DNA of 64,000 bases from Methylobacterium sp. (GTDB lineage: Bacteria > Pseudomonadota > Alphaproteobacteria > Rhizobiales > Beijerinckiaceae): the NCBI GenBank assembly GCA_020252645.1, contig JADCCN010000002.1, positions 682,001 to 746,000 on the forward strand, read 5' to 3'. Shown here in pieces: positions 34,640 through 45,500 of this stretch (its first letter is position 1; each line of letters starts with the position of its first letter). The notes under the pieces are model-generated. The model was not told the origin of the DNA and did not search any database. It was given only the letters and a program-made list of their open reading frames with translations. The translations under genes were made by a program, and so were the position numbers.

Positions 34640-36925
34640 ATGCGTATTCTCTGCCTCGGTGGTGGCCCGGCCGGGCTCTACTTCGCGATCTCGATGAAGC
34701 TGCGCGACCCCGCGCATGAGGTCGTCGTGCTGGAGCGCAACCGCGCGAACGACACCTTCGGCTGGGGCGTGGTTCTCTCGGATGACGCGCTCTCGCGCAT
34801 GCAGAAGAACGACCCCAGGAGCACCGAAGCGATCCGCGATCATTTCGCCTATTGGGATGACATCGCCGTAGTGCATGACGGGCATCGCACGGTGTCTGGC
34901 GGGCATGGCTTCGCGGGCATCGGCCGCAAGCAGATGCTCATCCTGCTGCAGGAGCGGGCGCGCGAACTCGGCGTCGAAATGCGCTTCGAGACGGAGTTCA
35001 GAACGGCGGAGGAATATCGCCGCGAATTTGATCTCGTGATCGCTTGCGATGGCATCAACTCGGTGGTTCGCAACGAATATGCCGATATCTTCAAGCCGGA
35101 TATCGACATCCGGCTCTGCAAGTTCGTCTGGCTCGGCACGCACCAGAAATTCGACGATGCCTTCACCTTCATCTTCGAGAAGACGAAGCATGGCTGGGTA
35201 TGGGCGCATGTCTACCAGTTCGACGCCAATACCGCGACCTTCATCGTGGAATGCAGCCAGAAGACCTGGGAGGCTACCGGCTTCGCGGGCATGTCCAAGG
35301 AAGAGACGGTCGAGACCTGCCGCAAGATCTTCGAGAGCCATCTCGGCGGGCATGACCTGATGTCGAACGCGGCGCATCTGCGGGGCTCGGCGGTGTGGAT
35401 GAACTTCCCGCGCGTCATCTGCGAGCGCTGGTATCACCAGAATGTCGTGCTGATGGGCGATGCCGCGGCGACCGGGCATTTTTCGATTGGTTCCGGCTCG
35501 CGGCTTGCTTTCGACAGCGCCATCGCGCTCGCTGAATATCTGCATTCGGAGGCGGACATGACCGCCGCTTTCGAGCGCTATCAGGCCGAGCGCCGGCTCG
35601 AAGTGCTGCGCCTGCAATCGGCGGCGCGCAACAGCCTTGAATGGTTCGAGGAGGTCGAGCGTTATCTCGACATGCCGCCTTTGCAATTCGCCTATTCGCT
35701 GCTCACGCGCTCGCAGCGCATCAGCCACGAGAACCTGCGCCTGCGCGATCCCGAATGGCTCGCCGATGCCGAGGATTGGTTCCAGCGGCAGGCCGGTGGC
35801 GAACCCGGTCGCAAGCCGATTTTCGCGCCTTTCCGGCTGAAGGGCATGAGCCTGAAGAACCGCATCGTGGTCTCGCCCATGGCGCAGTACAAGGCCGTGG
35901 ATGGCTGCCCGACCGACTGGCATTTCGTGCATTACGCCGAGCGCGCGAAGGGCGGCGCGGGGCTCCTCTTCACCGAGATGACCTGCGTTTCGGCCGAGGG
36001 GCGCATCACGCCGGGCTGCCCGGGCCTCTACGCGCCGGAGCATGAAGCGGCCTGGAAGCGCCTCGTCGATTTCGTGCATGCCGAGACATCCGCGAAGATC
36101 GCCTGCCAGATCGGGCATTCCGGCCGCAAGGGCTCCACGCAATTGGGCTGGGAGGAGGCGGATCATCCGTTGCCCGCCGGCAATTGGCCGCTGATGGCGG
36201 CTTCGGCCATCCCCTGGACCGCCAGGAACGCCGTGCCCAGGGCGACGGACCGGGCCGACATGGACCGCGTGACGGCGGAATTCGCCGAGGCGACGAAGCG
36301 CGCGAACCGGGCGGGTTTCGACATGGTGGAACTCCATGCGGCGCATGGCTATCTCATTGCCTCGTTCCTCTCGCCGAAGACGAATATCCGCTCGGACGAG
36401 TATGGCGGCAGCCTCGAGAACCGCCTGCGCTATCCGCTGGAAGTGTTCCGCGCGATGCGGGCGGCCTGGCCCGCCGAAAAGCCCATCTCGGTGCGCATCT
36501 CCGCGCATGACTGGATGGGCGAAGAGGGCGTGACGCCGGCGGAAGCCGTGAAGATCGCCACGGCCTTCCGGGAAGCGGGCGCGGATATCATCGATGTCTC
36601 GGCCGGGCAGACCGTGCCGGAGCAGAAGCCTGTTTATGGCCGCATGTTCCAGACGCCATTTTCCGATCGCATCCGCAACGAGGCGGGCATCGCCACCATG
36701 GCCGTGGGCAACATCACCGAAGCCGATCAGGTGAATTCCATCCTGATGGCAGGCCGCGCCGATCTCGTCTGCCTCGCGCGGCCGCATCTCGCGGACCCGT
36801 ACTGGACGCTCCATGCCGCGATCCAGCTCGGCGACCGGCAGACGGATTGGCCGCTTCCCTATCTCGCCGGGCGCGATCAGGCGCGCCGACTTCGCGAGCA
36901 GGCGCAGGAGACGATCCGCGCATGA
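34640..36925 (+). CDS. 2-aminobenzoyl-CoA monooxygenase/reductase-type fusion (salicylyl-CoA 5-hydroxylase-like)
   Basis: This 761-residue protein joins two enzymes. Residues 1-390 are an FAD aromatic monooxygenase ([17 protein letters not shown], later [14 protein letters not shown]). Residues 395-755 are an Old Yellow Enzyme FMN reductase ([57 protein letters not shown]). This fusion is the hallmark of anthraniloyl-CoA monooxygenase/reductase of the aerobic 2-aminobenzoate pathway, which hydroxylates and dearomatises the CoA ester. Databases also name it salicylyl-CoA 5-hydroxylase. It leads a seven-gene operon that ends with a 2-aminobenzoate-CoA ligase, which supports the anthranilate reading. 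Confidence 0.88.
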   Translation: MRILCLGGGPAGLYFAISMKLRDPAHEVVVLERNRANDTFGWGVVLSDDALSRMQKNDPRSTEAIRDHFAYWDDIAVVHDGHRTVSGGHGFAGIGRKQMLILLQERARELGVEMRFETEFRTAEEYRREFDLVIACDGINSVVRNEYADIFKPDIDIRLCKFVWLGTHQKFDDAFTFIFEKTKHGWVWAHVYQFDANTATFIVECSQKTWEATGFAGMSKEETVETCRKIFESHLGGHDLMSNAAHLRGSAVWMNFPRVICERWYHQNVVLMGDAAATGHFSIGSGSRLAFDSAIALAEYLHSEADMTAAFERYQAERRLEVLRLQSAARNSLEWFEEVERYLDMPPLQFAYSLLTRSQRISHENLRLRDPEWLADAEDWFQRQAGGEPGRKPIFAPFRLKGMSLKNRIVVSPMAQYKAVDGCPTDWHFVHYAERAKGGAGLLFTEMTCVSAEGRITPGCPGLYAPEHEAAWKRLVDFVHAETSAKIACQIGHSGRKGSTQLGWEEADHPLPAGNWPLMAASAIPWTARNAVPRATDRADMDRVTAEFAEATKRANRAGFDMVELHAAHGYLIASFLSPKTNIRSDEYGGSLENRLRYPLEVFRAMRAAWPAEKPISVRISAHDWMGEEGVTPAEAVKIATAFREAGADIIDVSAGQTVPEQKPVYGRMFQTPFSDRIRNEAGIATMAVGNITEADQVNSILMAGRADLVCLARPHLADPYWTLHAAIQLGDRQTDWPLPYLAGRDQARRLREQAQETIRA

Positions 36926-37659
36926 ACCTCGCCGGCAAACGCGCGCTCATCACCGGCGGAGGCTCGGGCATCGGGGCCGATCTCGCGCGCGGCTTCGCGG
37001 AAGCCGGTGCGGAGGTGGTGATCGCGGGCCGGCGCATGGATGCGCTGGAGGCGGTGGCTCGCAAGACGGGCGCCCGTGCCGTTCAGGCGGATGTCACCGA
37101 CGAGCAAAGCGTCACGCGGCTCTTCTTGGAAGCCGGGCCTTGCGAGATCGTGATCGCCAATGCCGGAGCGGCCGAGAGCGCGCCCTTCGCCAGGACCAGC
37201 CTTGCGCAATGGCACGCGATGCTGGGCGCCAATCTCACCGGCACCTTCCTCACTTTCCGCGAAGGGCTGAAGCAGATGCCGGGCTGGGGACGTCTGATCG
37301 CCATCGCCTCCATCGCGGGTTTGCGCGGCTACCCCTATGTCGCGCCCTATGTGGCGGCGAAACATGGCGTGGTGGGCCTCACCAGGGCGGTCGCGCAGGA
37401 AATCGCGAAGCGCGAGATCACCGTCAACGCCATCTGCCCCGGTTATGTGGCCACGGAAATGACCGAACGTTCGGTGGCGAATATCCGGGCCAGGACCGGC
37501 TTGGATGAGGCGGAGGCGCTGGCCGCGCTCACGAAGACCAGCCCGCAGAACCGTCTGATCGCGCCTGCTGAAATCACCAGCCTCGCGCTCTGGCTCTGTT
37601 CGCAGGAGGCGCGCGGCATGAACGGGCAGGCCCTCCCGCTCGCAGGGGGCGAAGCCTGA
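36922..37659 (+). CDS. Short-chain dehydrogenase (3-hydroxyacyl-CoA dehydrogenase-like)
   Basis: The 245-residue SDR has the NAD(P) motif [17 protein letters not shown] in [11 protein letters not shown], the catalytic Ser in [11 protein letters not shown] and [10 protein letters not shown] with the Tyr-x-x-x-Lys pair. Start 36922 overlaps the monooxygenase stop (ATGA). In the 2-aminobenzoate pathway, a 3-hydroxyacyl-CoA dehydrogenase is needed after hydration; that is the likely role here. General SDR specificity cannot be read. Confidence 0.82.
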   Translation: MNLAGKRALITGGGSGIGADLARGFAEAGAEVVIAGRRMDALEAVARKTGARAVQADVTDEQSVTRLFLEAGPCEIVIANAGAAESAPFARTSLAQWHAMLGANLTGTFLTFREGLKQMPGWGRLIAIASIAGLRGYPYVAPYVAAKHGVVGLTRAVAQEIAKREITVNAICPGYVATEMTERSVANIRARTGLDEAEALAALTKTSPQNRLIAPAEITSLALWLCSQEARGMNGQALPLAGGEA

Positions 37660-38111
37660 TGGATCTGCGCGCGCCCGAATCCCTCTCCAGGCGCCGGCTC
37701 AAGATGTGGATCCGCCTGCTCGGCGTCACGCGCAGCGGCGAGCGGCATCTGCGTGAATTTCTGCGCGTGGAACATGGTACGACATTGCCCCGCTTCGACG
37801 TGATGGCCGCGCTCTGGCGCCGCCGTGAGGGCATCACCATGAGCGAGCTCGGCCGGCTGCTGCTCGTTTCCGGCGGCAACGTGACCGTGATTGTCGATGG
37901 CCTCGAAAAGGAGGGGCTCGTCATCCGCGCGCATTCGAGTGCGGATCGCCGGACGGTCGCCGTGTCGCTGACCGAGCGAGGATTCGCCGAATTCGAGCGC
38001 ATCGCGGCCGGGCACGAAGCCGAGATCGACCGGCTCTTCGCGCAACTCGCCGAATCGGACCTCGAAACGCTGAATAGCATCTTTAGGCGCCTGACGAAGG
38101 ACAAGACATGA
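37659..38111 (+). CDS. MarR family transcriptional regulator
   Basis: The 150-residue regulator has a MarR winged helix: [50 protein letters not shown]. Its start overlaps the SDR stop by one base (TGATG) and its end overlaps the hydratase start. Aromatic acyl-CoA pathways are often controlled by MarR proteins that respond to the CoA ester. The TTTCAA-N2-TTGAAA element at 34579 is its likely target. Sitting inside the operon it would be autoregulated. Confidence 0.88.
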   Translation: MDLRAPESLSRRRLKMWIRLLGVTRSGERHLREFLRVEHGTTLPRFDVMAALWRRREGITMSELGRLLLVSGGNVTVIVDGLEKEGLVIRAHSSADRRTVAVSLTERGFAEFERIAAGHEAEIDRLFAQLAESDLETLNSIFRRLTKDKT

Positions 38112-38920
38112 ACCGCATGGCCGGTCTCTCGCCGAAACATTTCCACTGGGAGGCGAGCGATCGCATCGCCACCATCCGCCTCGCCCGCCCGGACCGGAAG
38201 AACCCGCTGACCTTCGAAAGCTATGCCGAATTGCGCGATACATTCCGTGCGCTCGCCTATGCCGAGGATGTCGATGCGGTGATTTTCGCCTCGAATGGCG
38301 GGAATTTCTGCTCCGGCGGCGATGTGCATGACATCATCGGACCGCTCGTCGCCATGGATATGAAGGGGCTGCTCGCCTTCACGCGGATGACCGGGGATCT
38401 CGTCAAGGCGATGCTCGGCTGCGGCAAGCCCATCATCGCGGCGGTGGATGGCGTCTGCGTGGGCGCGGGCGCGATCATCGCCATGGCCTCCGATCTGCGC
38501 CTTGCGACGCCGGCGGCGAAATGCGCCTTCCTCTTCACGCGCGTCGGCCTTGCGGGCTGCGACATGGGTGCCTGCGCGATGCTACCGCGAATCATCGGGC
38601 AGGGGCGGGCGGCAGAGCTGCTTTATACCGGTCGCGCGATGCGCGCCGAGGAGGGCGAGCGCTGGGGCTTCTGGAACGCGCTTCATCCGCCGGAAATGCT
38701 CGACGAGGCCGCAGTCACGCTCGCGCGCCAGCTCGTGGCGGGGCCAACATTCGCGCATGGCATCACCAAGACGCAGCTCAACCAGGAATGGAACATGAGT
38801 CTCGAACAGGCAATCGAGGCGGAAGCGCAGGCGCAGGCCCTTTGCATGCAGACCGAGGATTTCGCCCGCGCCTATCGCGCCTTCGTGGCGAAGGAAAAGC
38901 CGATCTTCGAGGGCCATTGA
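38108..38920 (+). CDS. Enoyl-CoA hydratase/isomerase (anthranilate operon)
   Basis: The 270-residue crotonase-fold protein has the oxyanion-hole segments [19 protein letters not shown] and [22 protein letters not shown], followed by [34 protein letters not shown]. It should hydrate or hydrolyse a ring-derived CoA ester after the monooxygenase. The middle loop ([10 protein letters not shown]) is typical of the paralogue group found in aromatic CoA operons. ATGA overlap with marR shows tight coupling. Confidence 0.85.
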   Translation: MNRMAGLSPKHFHWEASDRIATIRLARPDRKNPLTFESYAELRDTFRALAYAEDVDAVIFASNGGNFCSGGDVHDIIGPLVAMDMKGLLAFTRMTGDLVKAMLGCGKPIIAAVDGVCVGAGAIIAMASDLRLATPAAKCAFLFTRVGLAGCDMGACAMLPRIIGQGRAAELLYTGRAMRAEEGERWGFWNALHPPEMLDEAAVTLARQLVAGPTFAHGITKTQLNQEWNMSLEQAIEAEAQAQALCMQTEDFARAYRAFVAKEKPIFEGH

Positions 38921-38921
38921 G

Positions 38922-40076
38922 ATGGCCGATCGCTCTTTCCTGGCCTGGCCGTTTTTCGAGGATCGCCATCGCGATCTCGCGGGGAAACTGGAGCATTGGG
39001 CCAAGGTCCATCTGCCGGTGGATCATGCCGATGTCGATACTGCCTGCATCGAACTCGTGCGAAAGCTGGGTGAAGCGGGTTGGCTTTGGCATACTGGTTC
39101 TGAAGCCGGCGAAGCATTGGATGTGCGCACGCTCTGCCTCATCCGCGAAACGCTGGCGCGGCATGATGGCCTCGCCGATTTCGCCTTTGCGATGCAGGGT
39201 CTCGGCATGGGTGCGGTGAGCCTCTTCGGCACGGCGAAGCAGCGGACATGGCTCGGCCGCACGCGAGCCGGCAGCGCGATCGCCGGCTTCGCGCTGACGG
39301 AGCCCGGCTCCGGCTCGGATGTCGCGAGTATCGCGACAAAAGCCACGCGCGTTCCCGGTGGGTTCCGGCTCGACGGCGAGAAGACCTACATCTCCAATGG
39401 TGGGATCGCCGATATCTATGTGCTCTTTGCCAGAACGGGCGAAGCACCGGGTGCGAAAGGGCTGTCGGCTTTCCTCGTTCCCGCGGCGACAGCCGGATTC
39501 GAGGTGGTCGAGCGCATCGACGTGATGGCGCCGCACCCGCTCGCATGGCTGCGGCTGGAAAATGCGGTCGTCCCGGAAACCGCACTGATCGGCAGCCCGG
39601 GTGACGGGTTCAAGATCGCCATGGCGGTGCTTGATGTCTTCCGTTCCACCGTGGGCGCGGCTGCGCTTGGCTTCGCCCGCCGAGCGCTGGATGAAGCCCT
39701 GGCCCGGGTGCAGACGCGAAAAATCGGGGGTGCTCCTCTCGGTGAACTCCAGATGGTGCAGGGCCACCTGGCGGATATGGCCTTGGAAATCGATGCGGCG
39801 GCTTTGCTCGTCTATCGCGCTGCTTGGACAAAGGATCGGGGGGCGGCTCGCGTGACGCGCGAGGCGGCGATGGCGAAGCTCCACGCGACGGAAGCGGCGC
39901 AGCGCGTCATCGACCTCGCCGTGCAACTTCATGGCGGCGATGGCGTGCGCAAAGGTTCGATCGTTGAGAGCCTTTACCGCGAGATCCGGGCCTTGCGCAT
40001 CTACGAGGGTGCATCCGACGTGCAACGCGTCGTGATTGCCCGCGCCCTGCTCTCCGACATGAAGGGAAATCTCTGA
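38922..40076 (+). CDS. Acyl-CoA dehydrogenase (anthranilate operon)
   Basis: The 384-residue flavoenzyme shows [43 protein letters not shown] and the C-terminal catalytic segment [20 protein letters not shown] with the base Glu in YEG. It would oxidise a CoA ester in the lower anthranilate pathway. It is 1 bp after the hydratase and overlaps the RidA-like gene start by one base. Confidence 0.87.
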   Translation: MADRSFLAWPFFEDRHRDLAGKLEHWAKVHLPVDHADVDTACIELVRKLGEAGWLWHTGSEAGEALDVRTLCLIRETLARHDGLADFAFAMQGLGMGAVSLFGTAKQRTWLGRTRAGSAIAGFALTEPGSGSDVASIATKATRVPGGFRLDGEKTYISNGGIADIYVLFARTGEAPGAKGLSAFLVPAATAGFEVVERIDVMAPHPLAWLRLENAVVPETALIGSPGDGFKIAMAVLDVFRSTVGAAALGFARRALDEALARVQTRKIGGAPLGELQMVQGHLADMALEIDAAALLVYRAAWTKDRGAARVTREAAMAKLHATEAAQRVIDLAVQLHGGDGVRKGSIVESLYREIRALRIYEGASDVQRVVIARALLSDMKGNL

Positions 40077-40495
40077 TGCAGATCAATAAGACATCTCCGC
40101 ACGAGGTTCTCCATCCACGAAACTGGAAGCCGGCTAAAGGCTACGCCAACGGGATCATGGCCAGAGGCCGGATGATCTTCCTCGGCGGCCTCGTCGGCTG
40201 GAATTCGGATCAGGAATTCGAGACAGACGATTTCGCCGGCCAGGTGGAGCAGACGCTGAAGAACATCGTCGCTGTGCTTGCCGAGGCCGGCGCAAGACCC
40301 GAGCATCTGGTGCGCCTCACCTGGTATGTCACGGACAAGCAAGAGTATCTCGCCAGCCTCCCGAAGATCGGACGCGCTTATCGCGCGCATCTCGGGCGGC
40401 ATTTCCCTGCCATGGCGCTGGTGCAGGTGGTGGCCCTGGTAGAGGACCGCGCCAAGGTCGAGATCGAGGCCACGGCGGTCCTTCCCGAGTTCTGA
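40076..40495 (+). CDS. RidA/YjgF-like protein in the anthranilate operon
   Basis: The 139-residue protein has the RidA fold markers (FLGGLVGWNSDQEFETDDFAGQVEQTLKNIVAVLAEAGA, HLVRLTWYVTD, FPAMALVQVVAL and VEIEATAV). In canonical RidA the segment before VEV reads PAR, with the Arg that binds the imine acid. Here it is FPAM, so the key Arg is missing, as in other Rid subgroups. In this pathway an amino group leaves the ring product, so an enamine/imine hydrolysis role is attractive but unproven. Confidence 0.82.
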   Translation: MQINKTSPHEVLHPRNWKPAKGYANGIMARGRMIFLGGLVGWNSDQEFETDDFAGQVEQTLKNIVAVLAEAGARPEHLVRLTWYVTDKQEYLASLPKIGRAYRAHLGRHFPAMALVQVVALVEDRAKVEIEATAVLPEF

Positions 40496-40506
40496 GGAGC
40501 ATGGCC

Positions 40507-42138
40507 ATGCCACAGACCAACGTCCTCGGGCCCAGTGGCCATGTCGACACCTTCGCCCGCGACAGCCTTCCACCGTTCGAACAATGGCCGGAGATCCGGC
40601 TTGACGGATTCGACTACCCCGCCTGGCTGAATGCCGCGGTGGAACTGACGGACCGCATGGTCGAACGTGGCTTTGGCGATCATACCGCGCTCATCGGCAA
40701 CGGCCGTCAGCGCACCTACAAGGAGCTCTCGGACTGGACCAACCGCATCGCCCATGCGCTCGTCGAGGATTATGCGCTGAAGCCGGGCAACCGGGTGCTG
40801 ATCCGCTCCGCAAACAACCCGGCCATGGTTGCCTGCTGGCTCGCGGCCACCAAGGCCGGCGCGGTGGTGGTAAACACCATGCCGATGCTGCGGGCGGGCG
40901 AACTTTCGCAGATCATCGACAAGGCGAAAGTCAGCCTGGCGCTTTGCGATACGCGGCTGATGGATGACCTCGTGGCGGCGGCAAAGACCAGCGTCACGCT
41001 CTCGCATGTGATTGGCTTTGACGGCACCGCGAACCATGATGCCGAGCTTGATCGTGCGGCGCTCCGCAAGCCCGTGCGCTTCGATGCGGTGAAAACCGGG
41101 CGCGATGATGTGGCGCTTCTCGGCTTTACCTCTGGCACGACGGGTGAACCCAAGGCGACGATGCATTTCCATCGGGATCTGCTCATCATTGCCGATGGTT
41201 ATGCGAGGGAGGTTCTGAAGGTCACGCCGGAGGATGTGTTCGTGGGCTCGCCTCCGCTGGCATTCACCTTCGGCCTCGGCGGGCTCGCGATTTTCCCGCT
41301 GCGCTTCGGCGCGACGGCGGCGCTTCTCGAAAGCGCCACTCCGCCGAACATGGTCGAAATCATCCAGACCTACAAGGCGACGGTCTGCTTCACCGCGCCC
41401 ACCGCTTATCGCGTGATGCTGCGCGCGATGGACGAGGGCGCCGATCTCTCCTCGCTGCGAGCGGCGGTATCAGCCGGCGAGACCTTGCCGGCGCCGGTCT
41501 ATGAGGAATGGATGCGCAAGACCGGCAAACCGATGCTCGACGGCATTGGGGCGACCGAGATGTTGCATATTTTCATCTCCAATCGATTCGGAGATTCGCA
41601 TCCGGCCTGCACGGGGAAGCCGGTGACGGGCTATGAGGCCCGCATTGTCGATGAGGCGATGAGGGAGATGTCGAGGGGGCAGGTCGGCCGTCTTGCGGTG
41701 CGCGGGCCCACGGGGTGCCGTTACCTCTCGGATAGTCGGCAAAAGAATTATGTTCGGGAGGGCTGGAACCTCACGGGAGACTCTTTCTGGCAGGACGAGG
41801 AGGGTTATTTTCACTTCGCCGCGCGTTCCGACGACATGATCATCTCCGCCGGCTACAACATCGCCGGGCCGGAGGTGGAGGCGGCGCTTCTCGCCCATCC
41901 CCATGTGCAGGAATGTGCGGTGATCGGCGTGCCGGATGAGGAACGCGGGCAGATCGTGGAAGCGCATGTGGTGCTGGTCACCGGGATCGCCGGTGACGCC
42001 GAGACAATCAAGCGCTTGCAGGAGCATGTGAAGGTGACCATTGCGCCGTTCAAATATCCCCGGTCGGTGGTGTTCACGGCGCAATTGCCGAAGACGCAAA
42101 CCGGCAAGATTCAGCGCTTTCGCCTGCGGCAGGGCTAG
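40507..42138 (+). CDS. 2-aminobenzoate-CoA ligase
   Basis: The 543-residue acyl-adenylate enzyme belongs to the benzoate/2-aminobenzoate-CoA ligase group: GFTSGTTGEPKATMHFHRDLL, GSPPLAFTFGLGGL, LDGIGATEMLHIFISNR, SDDMIISAGYNIAGPEVE and the Lys in PKTQTGKIQRFRLR. It activates anthranilate to the CoA ester and so supplies the monooxygenase. ATG 40507 (MPQTN) sits 7 bp after GAGGAG and is preferred over ATG 40501. Its TAG stop lies in CTAGAGC, the first bases of the following repeat. Confidence 0.88.
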   Translation: MPQTNVLGPSGHVDTFARDSLPPFEQWPEIRLDGFDYPAWLNAAVELTDRMVERGFGDHTALIGNGRQRTYKELSDWTNRIAHALVEDYALKPGNRVLIRSANNPAMVACWLAATKAGAVVVNTMPMLRAGELSQIIDKAKVSLALCDTRLMDDLVAAAKTSVTLSHVIGFDGTANHDAELDRAALRKPVRFDAVKTGRDDVALLGFTSGTTGEPKATMHFHRDLLIIADGYAREVLKVTPEDVFVGSPPLAFTFGLGGLAIFPLRFGATAALLESATPPNMVEIIQTYKATVCFTAPTAYRVMLRAMDEGADLSSLRAAVSAGETLPAPVYEEWMRKTGKPMLDGIGATEMLHIFISNRFGDSHPACTGKPVTGYEARIVDEAMREMSRGQVGRLAVRGPTGCRYLSDSRQKNYVREGWNLTGDSFWQDEEGYFHFAARSDDMIISAGYNIAGPEVEAALLAHPHVQECAVIGVPDEERGQIVEAHVVLVTGIAGDAETIKRLQEHVKVTIAPFKYPRSVVFTAQLPKTQTGKIQRFRLRQG

Positions 42139-42283
42139 AGCATGATGTGTTCAGACGGAAGCACATCATGCTCTTATCTTATTATTATCGCATGCTTTTT
42201 TGTGAAAAACCGGATTCCACTTTTTCACAGCATGCTCTAGAGCGAAATTCGATCTGAATGAATGAGATTGACCGCTCTATGTT
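42137..42283. repeat. Mosaic palindromic repeat with strong hairpin, A and B modules
   Basis: GAGCATGATGTG (42140-42151) pairs perfectly with CACATCATGCTC across a 12-nt loop and would terminate transcription from the ligase operon. It is followed by a reversed A-type module (ACCGG...CAGCATGCTCTAGAGC) and a B module bounded by AGAGCG and GACCGCTCT. The element abuts the 84-bp tandem array. Confidence 0.75.
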
Positions 42284-42298
42284 TCTGTGATTGATCGT

Positions 42299-42534
42299 AT
42301 TTTCTTCACGCGAACCGGTTCCCACCTCCGCCTTCGCGAGGGGCATGCTTCGCTTGAAAATGCTTCTCTCTTTCTTTTTCGCATTTTCTTCACGCGAACC
42401 GGTTCCCACCCCCGCCTTCGCGAGGGGCATGCTTCGCTGGAAAATGCTTCTCTCTTTCTTTTTCGCATTTTCTTCACGCGAACCGGTTCCCACCCCCGCC
42501 TTCGCGGGGGCATGCTTCGCTTGAAAATGCTCTG
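42299..42534 (-). repeat. 84-bp tandem repeat array, left of the imu cassette
   Basis: Three copies of an 84-bp unit begin at 42299, 42383 and 42467 (the last is about 67 bp). The core reads, on the minus strand, AGCATTTTC..AGCGAAGCATG and ACCGGTTCGCGTGAAGAAAATG. The same unit in the opposite orientation occurs at 48430-48668 on the other side of imuA-imuB-dnaE2. ORFs translated through it (SREENAKKKERS) are artefacts. Confidence 0.9.
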
Positions 42535-42544
42535 AGGGCCGCTT

Positions 42545-45500
42545 TCAATGAAAATCCCGGCTTTTTGGCAGGATGCGCGCATCGCGCGGGTGCCTGTGGC
42601 GCGGGGGCGGCGCGAGATGCAATGGCGGTGGAATTGGGTTGTGGCGCGGATCACGCGCATTGCCGGGTGTGCCGAGGGTTGATCCCTCATCGGCCGGCGC
42701 CAGCAGCGATTTCGTGAATCCTGCACCCGTTGCGCCCGCCTCCCACAGATGATCGAGCATGCCGGAGCGGTCGATGACATGGGTGGCCATGAGATGCACC
42801 ACGCCTTCCGGGCTTTTCTGCACGCGCCCTTCGACGAGCATCAGCCGCGCGGCCATCACAGGGCGGCGCAGCGCCTCGAATTGTCGCGCCCAGAGCACGC
42901 AATTGGTAATACCCGTTTCGTCTTCCAGCGTGATGAAGATGGCATTGCCCTTGCCCGGCCGCTGGCGCACGAGCACCAGCCCTGCCATGCGCGTGAAGCG
43001 CCCATCGGCGCGGCTCGCGGTTTCCGCCGCCGAGCACACGCCCTCGCGCCGGAAGAGCGGGCGCAGAACCGCCATGGGATGTGATTTCAGCGAAAGGCGG
43101 AGCGTCTGGTAATCGGTCGCGACATGCTCGCCGAGGCTCATTTCGGGCAGGTTTGCTTCGGCCTCAAGGCCCAGTTCAGGCGCCTCGGCGCTCGTGAAAA
43201 GCGGCAGGGGATCGTCCTCCGGCAGGCGGCGCACCTCCCAGAGCGCGCCGCGCCGGTCGAGCCCGATGGAGCGGAAGGCATCGGCATCCGCGAGCGCGCG
43301 CATCGGGCGGCCATAGAGCCGCGCGCGGTTGGAAAGCGCTTCCACGCTTCGGAAGCCTTCGCGCCGCGCGGTCACCAGCCGTTTGGCCTCCGCCTCATGG
43401 ATGCCCTCCGCCTGACGGAAGCCGAGGCGCAGGGCGAGGTCGCCTTTCGCATCATGCTCCAATGTGTTGTCCCAGAAGGAATGGTTCACATCCACCGGCC
43501 GCACCTCCACGCCGTGCTCGCGGGCGCAGCGTACGATCTGCGCGGGCGCGTAGAAGCCCATGGGCTGCGAATTCAGCAAGGCCGCCGCGAAGATCGCGGG
43601 GTGGTGGCACTTGATCCAGGAGGAGATGTAGACAAGCTTCGCGAAGCTCGCGGCATGGCTCTCCGGGAAGCCATAGGAGCCAAAGCCCTTGATCTGCCCG
43701 AAGCAGTTCTGTGCGAATTCGCGATCATAGCCACGCGCCACCATGCGCTCGACCATCAGGCTCTCGAAGCGCCCGATCGTGCCCACATTGCGAAACGTCG
43801 CCATCGCGCGGCGAAGCTGGTTCGCCTCCACATCGGAGAATTTCGCCGCCACCATTGCAAGCTGCATCGCCTGTTCCTGGAAGAGCGGCACGCCCTTTGT
43901 CTTGCCGAGCACGGCGTGGAGCTCATCCGCAGGGCCGTGCTCCGGCGCGGGCGAGGGGAAGATGACGGCTTCCGCACCGCTGCGCCGGCGCAGATAGGGG
44001 TGCACCATGTTGCCCTGGATGGGGCCGGGGCGGACGATCGCCACCTGGATCACGAGATCGTAGAATTCCCGCGGTTTCAACCGTGGCAGCATGTTGATCT
44101 GCGCCCGGCTTTCCACCTGGAAGACGCCCACCGAATCCCCGCGGCAGAGCATGTCGTAGGTCGCCGTGTCTCCCTGCGGCACCTCGGCGAGGCCCATCTC
44201 GACGCCGGCGTGATCCTTCAGCAATTCGAATGCCTTGCGGATGCAGGTGAGCATCCCCAGGGCCAGCACATCGACCTTCATCAGGCCCAGAGCATCAATA
44301 TCGTCCTTGTCCCATTCGATGAAGGTGCGGTCGGGCATGGCGGCATTGCCGATGGGCACGAGGTCATCCAGCCGTGAGCGCGTCAGCACGAAGCCGCCGA
44401 CATGCTGCGAGAGGTGACGCGGAAAACCGATGAGGCGCTTCGCGAAGCCCACGGCGCGAGCGATCCACGGATTATCCGGGTCGAGCCCCGCCTGTTTCAC
44501 CTGGTTGCGGGTGATATCCGAACCCCAGCTCCCCCATTGCGTGCCGGAAAGCGCGGTGGTGACATCCTCCGAAAGGCCCAGGGCCTTGCCCGCCTCGCGG
44601 ATGGCGCTTTTCGGCCGGTAATGGATGACGGTCGCGGCGAGCCCCGCTCGCTCGCGGCCATAACGCTCATAGATGTGCTGGATGATCTCCTCGCGCCGCT
44701 CATGCTCGAAATCGACGTCGATATCCGGGGGTTCGCGGCGCTCCTCGGAGATGAAGCGCGCGAAGAGCACATTATGCTCGGCCGGGTCGACCGCCGTGAT
44801 GCCCAGAACATAGCAGACGGCGGAATTCGCCGCCGAGCCCCGCCCCTGGCAGAGAATGCCCTTGTCGTTCGCCACGCGCACGATGTCGTGGATGGTGAGG
44901 AAATAGCGCGCATATTTCAGTTTGCGGATGAGGGCGAGTTCGGCCTGCAGCAATTTCTCGACCTTCGCCGGCAAACCATCAGGGTAGCGCATGGCGGCAT
45001 GGCGCCATGTCAGTTCCTCCAGCCAGCCCTGCGCATCCCGGCCCGGCGGCACGGGTTCATCCGGGTATTCGTATTTCAGTTCGCCGAGATCGAAATCCAC
45101 GCGGGCGAGGATGTGGCGTGTTTCGGCCAGAGCCTCCGGGTGATCCGCGAAGAGGCGTGCCATTTCTGAAGGCGGCTTCAGATGCCGCTCGGCATTCATC
45201 TCCAGCAGGCGGCCGGCATTCTCGAGCCTCCGCCCCTCGCGGATGCAGGTGAGGATATCCTGAAGATCGCGCTGGCCCGGCTCGGCATAGAGCACGTCAT
45301 TCGTGGCCAGAAGCGGGATGCGATGCGCCGCGCCGATGGAATTCAGCTCCGCGAGCTTTCGGCGATCATCGCCCCGGCGCGGCATGCTGGCGCCGAGCCA
45401 GAGCGCGCCGGGTGCTGCCTCCGCGAGGCGGGACAGCAGATTCGCGAGGTTCCGCCGGTCGCGGCCGGGCATCAGAATCAGCAGAAGATCGCGCGCATCG

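Noticed and set aside
34514-36814. 766-codon minus-strand ORF opposite the monooxygenase fusion
   Set aside because: Antisense shadow; no motifs, and the plus strand has full FAD and OYE domains.
42287-42535. Short ORFs with repeating FFTRTGSHPRLREGHAS peptides, and the 48335-48838 ORF with SREENAKKKERS
   Set aside because: Translations of the 84-bp tandem repeat; no start context and no protein family.
43124-44377. 417-codon plus ORF inside dnaE2, and similar ORFs at 45925-47667 and 56687-58453
   Set aside because: All lie antisense to well-supported genes and have His/Arg-rich shadow composition.
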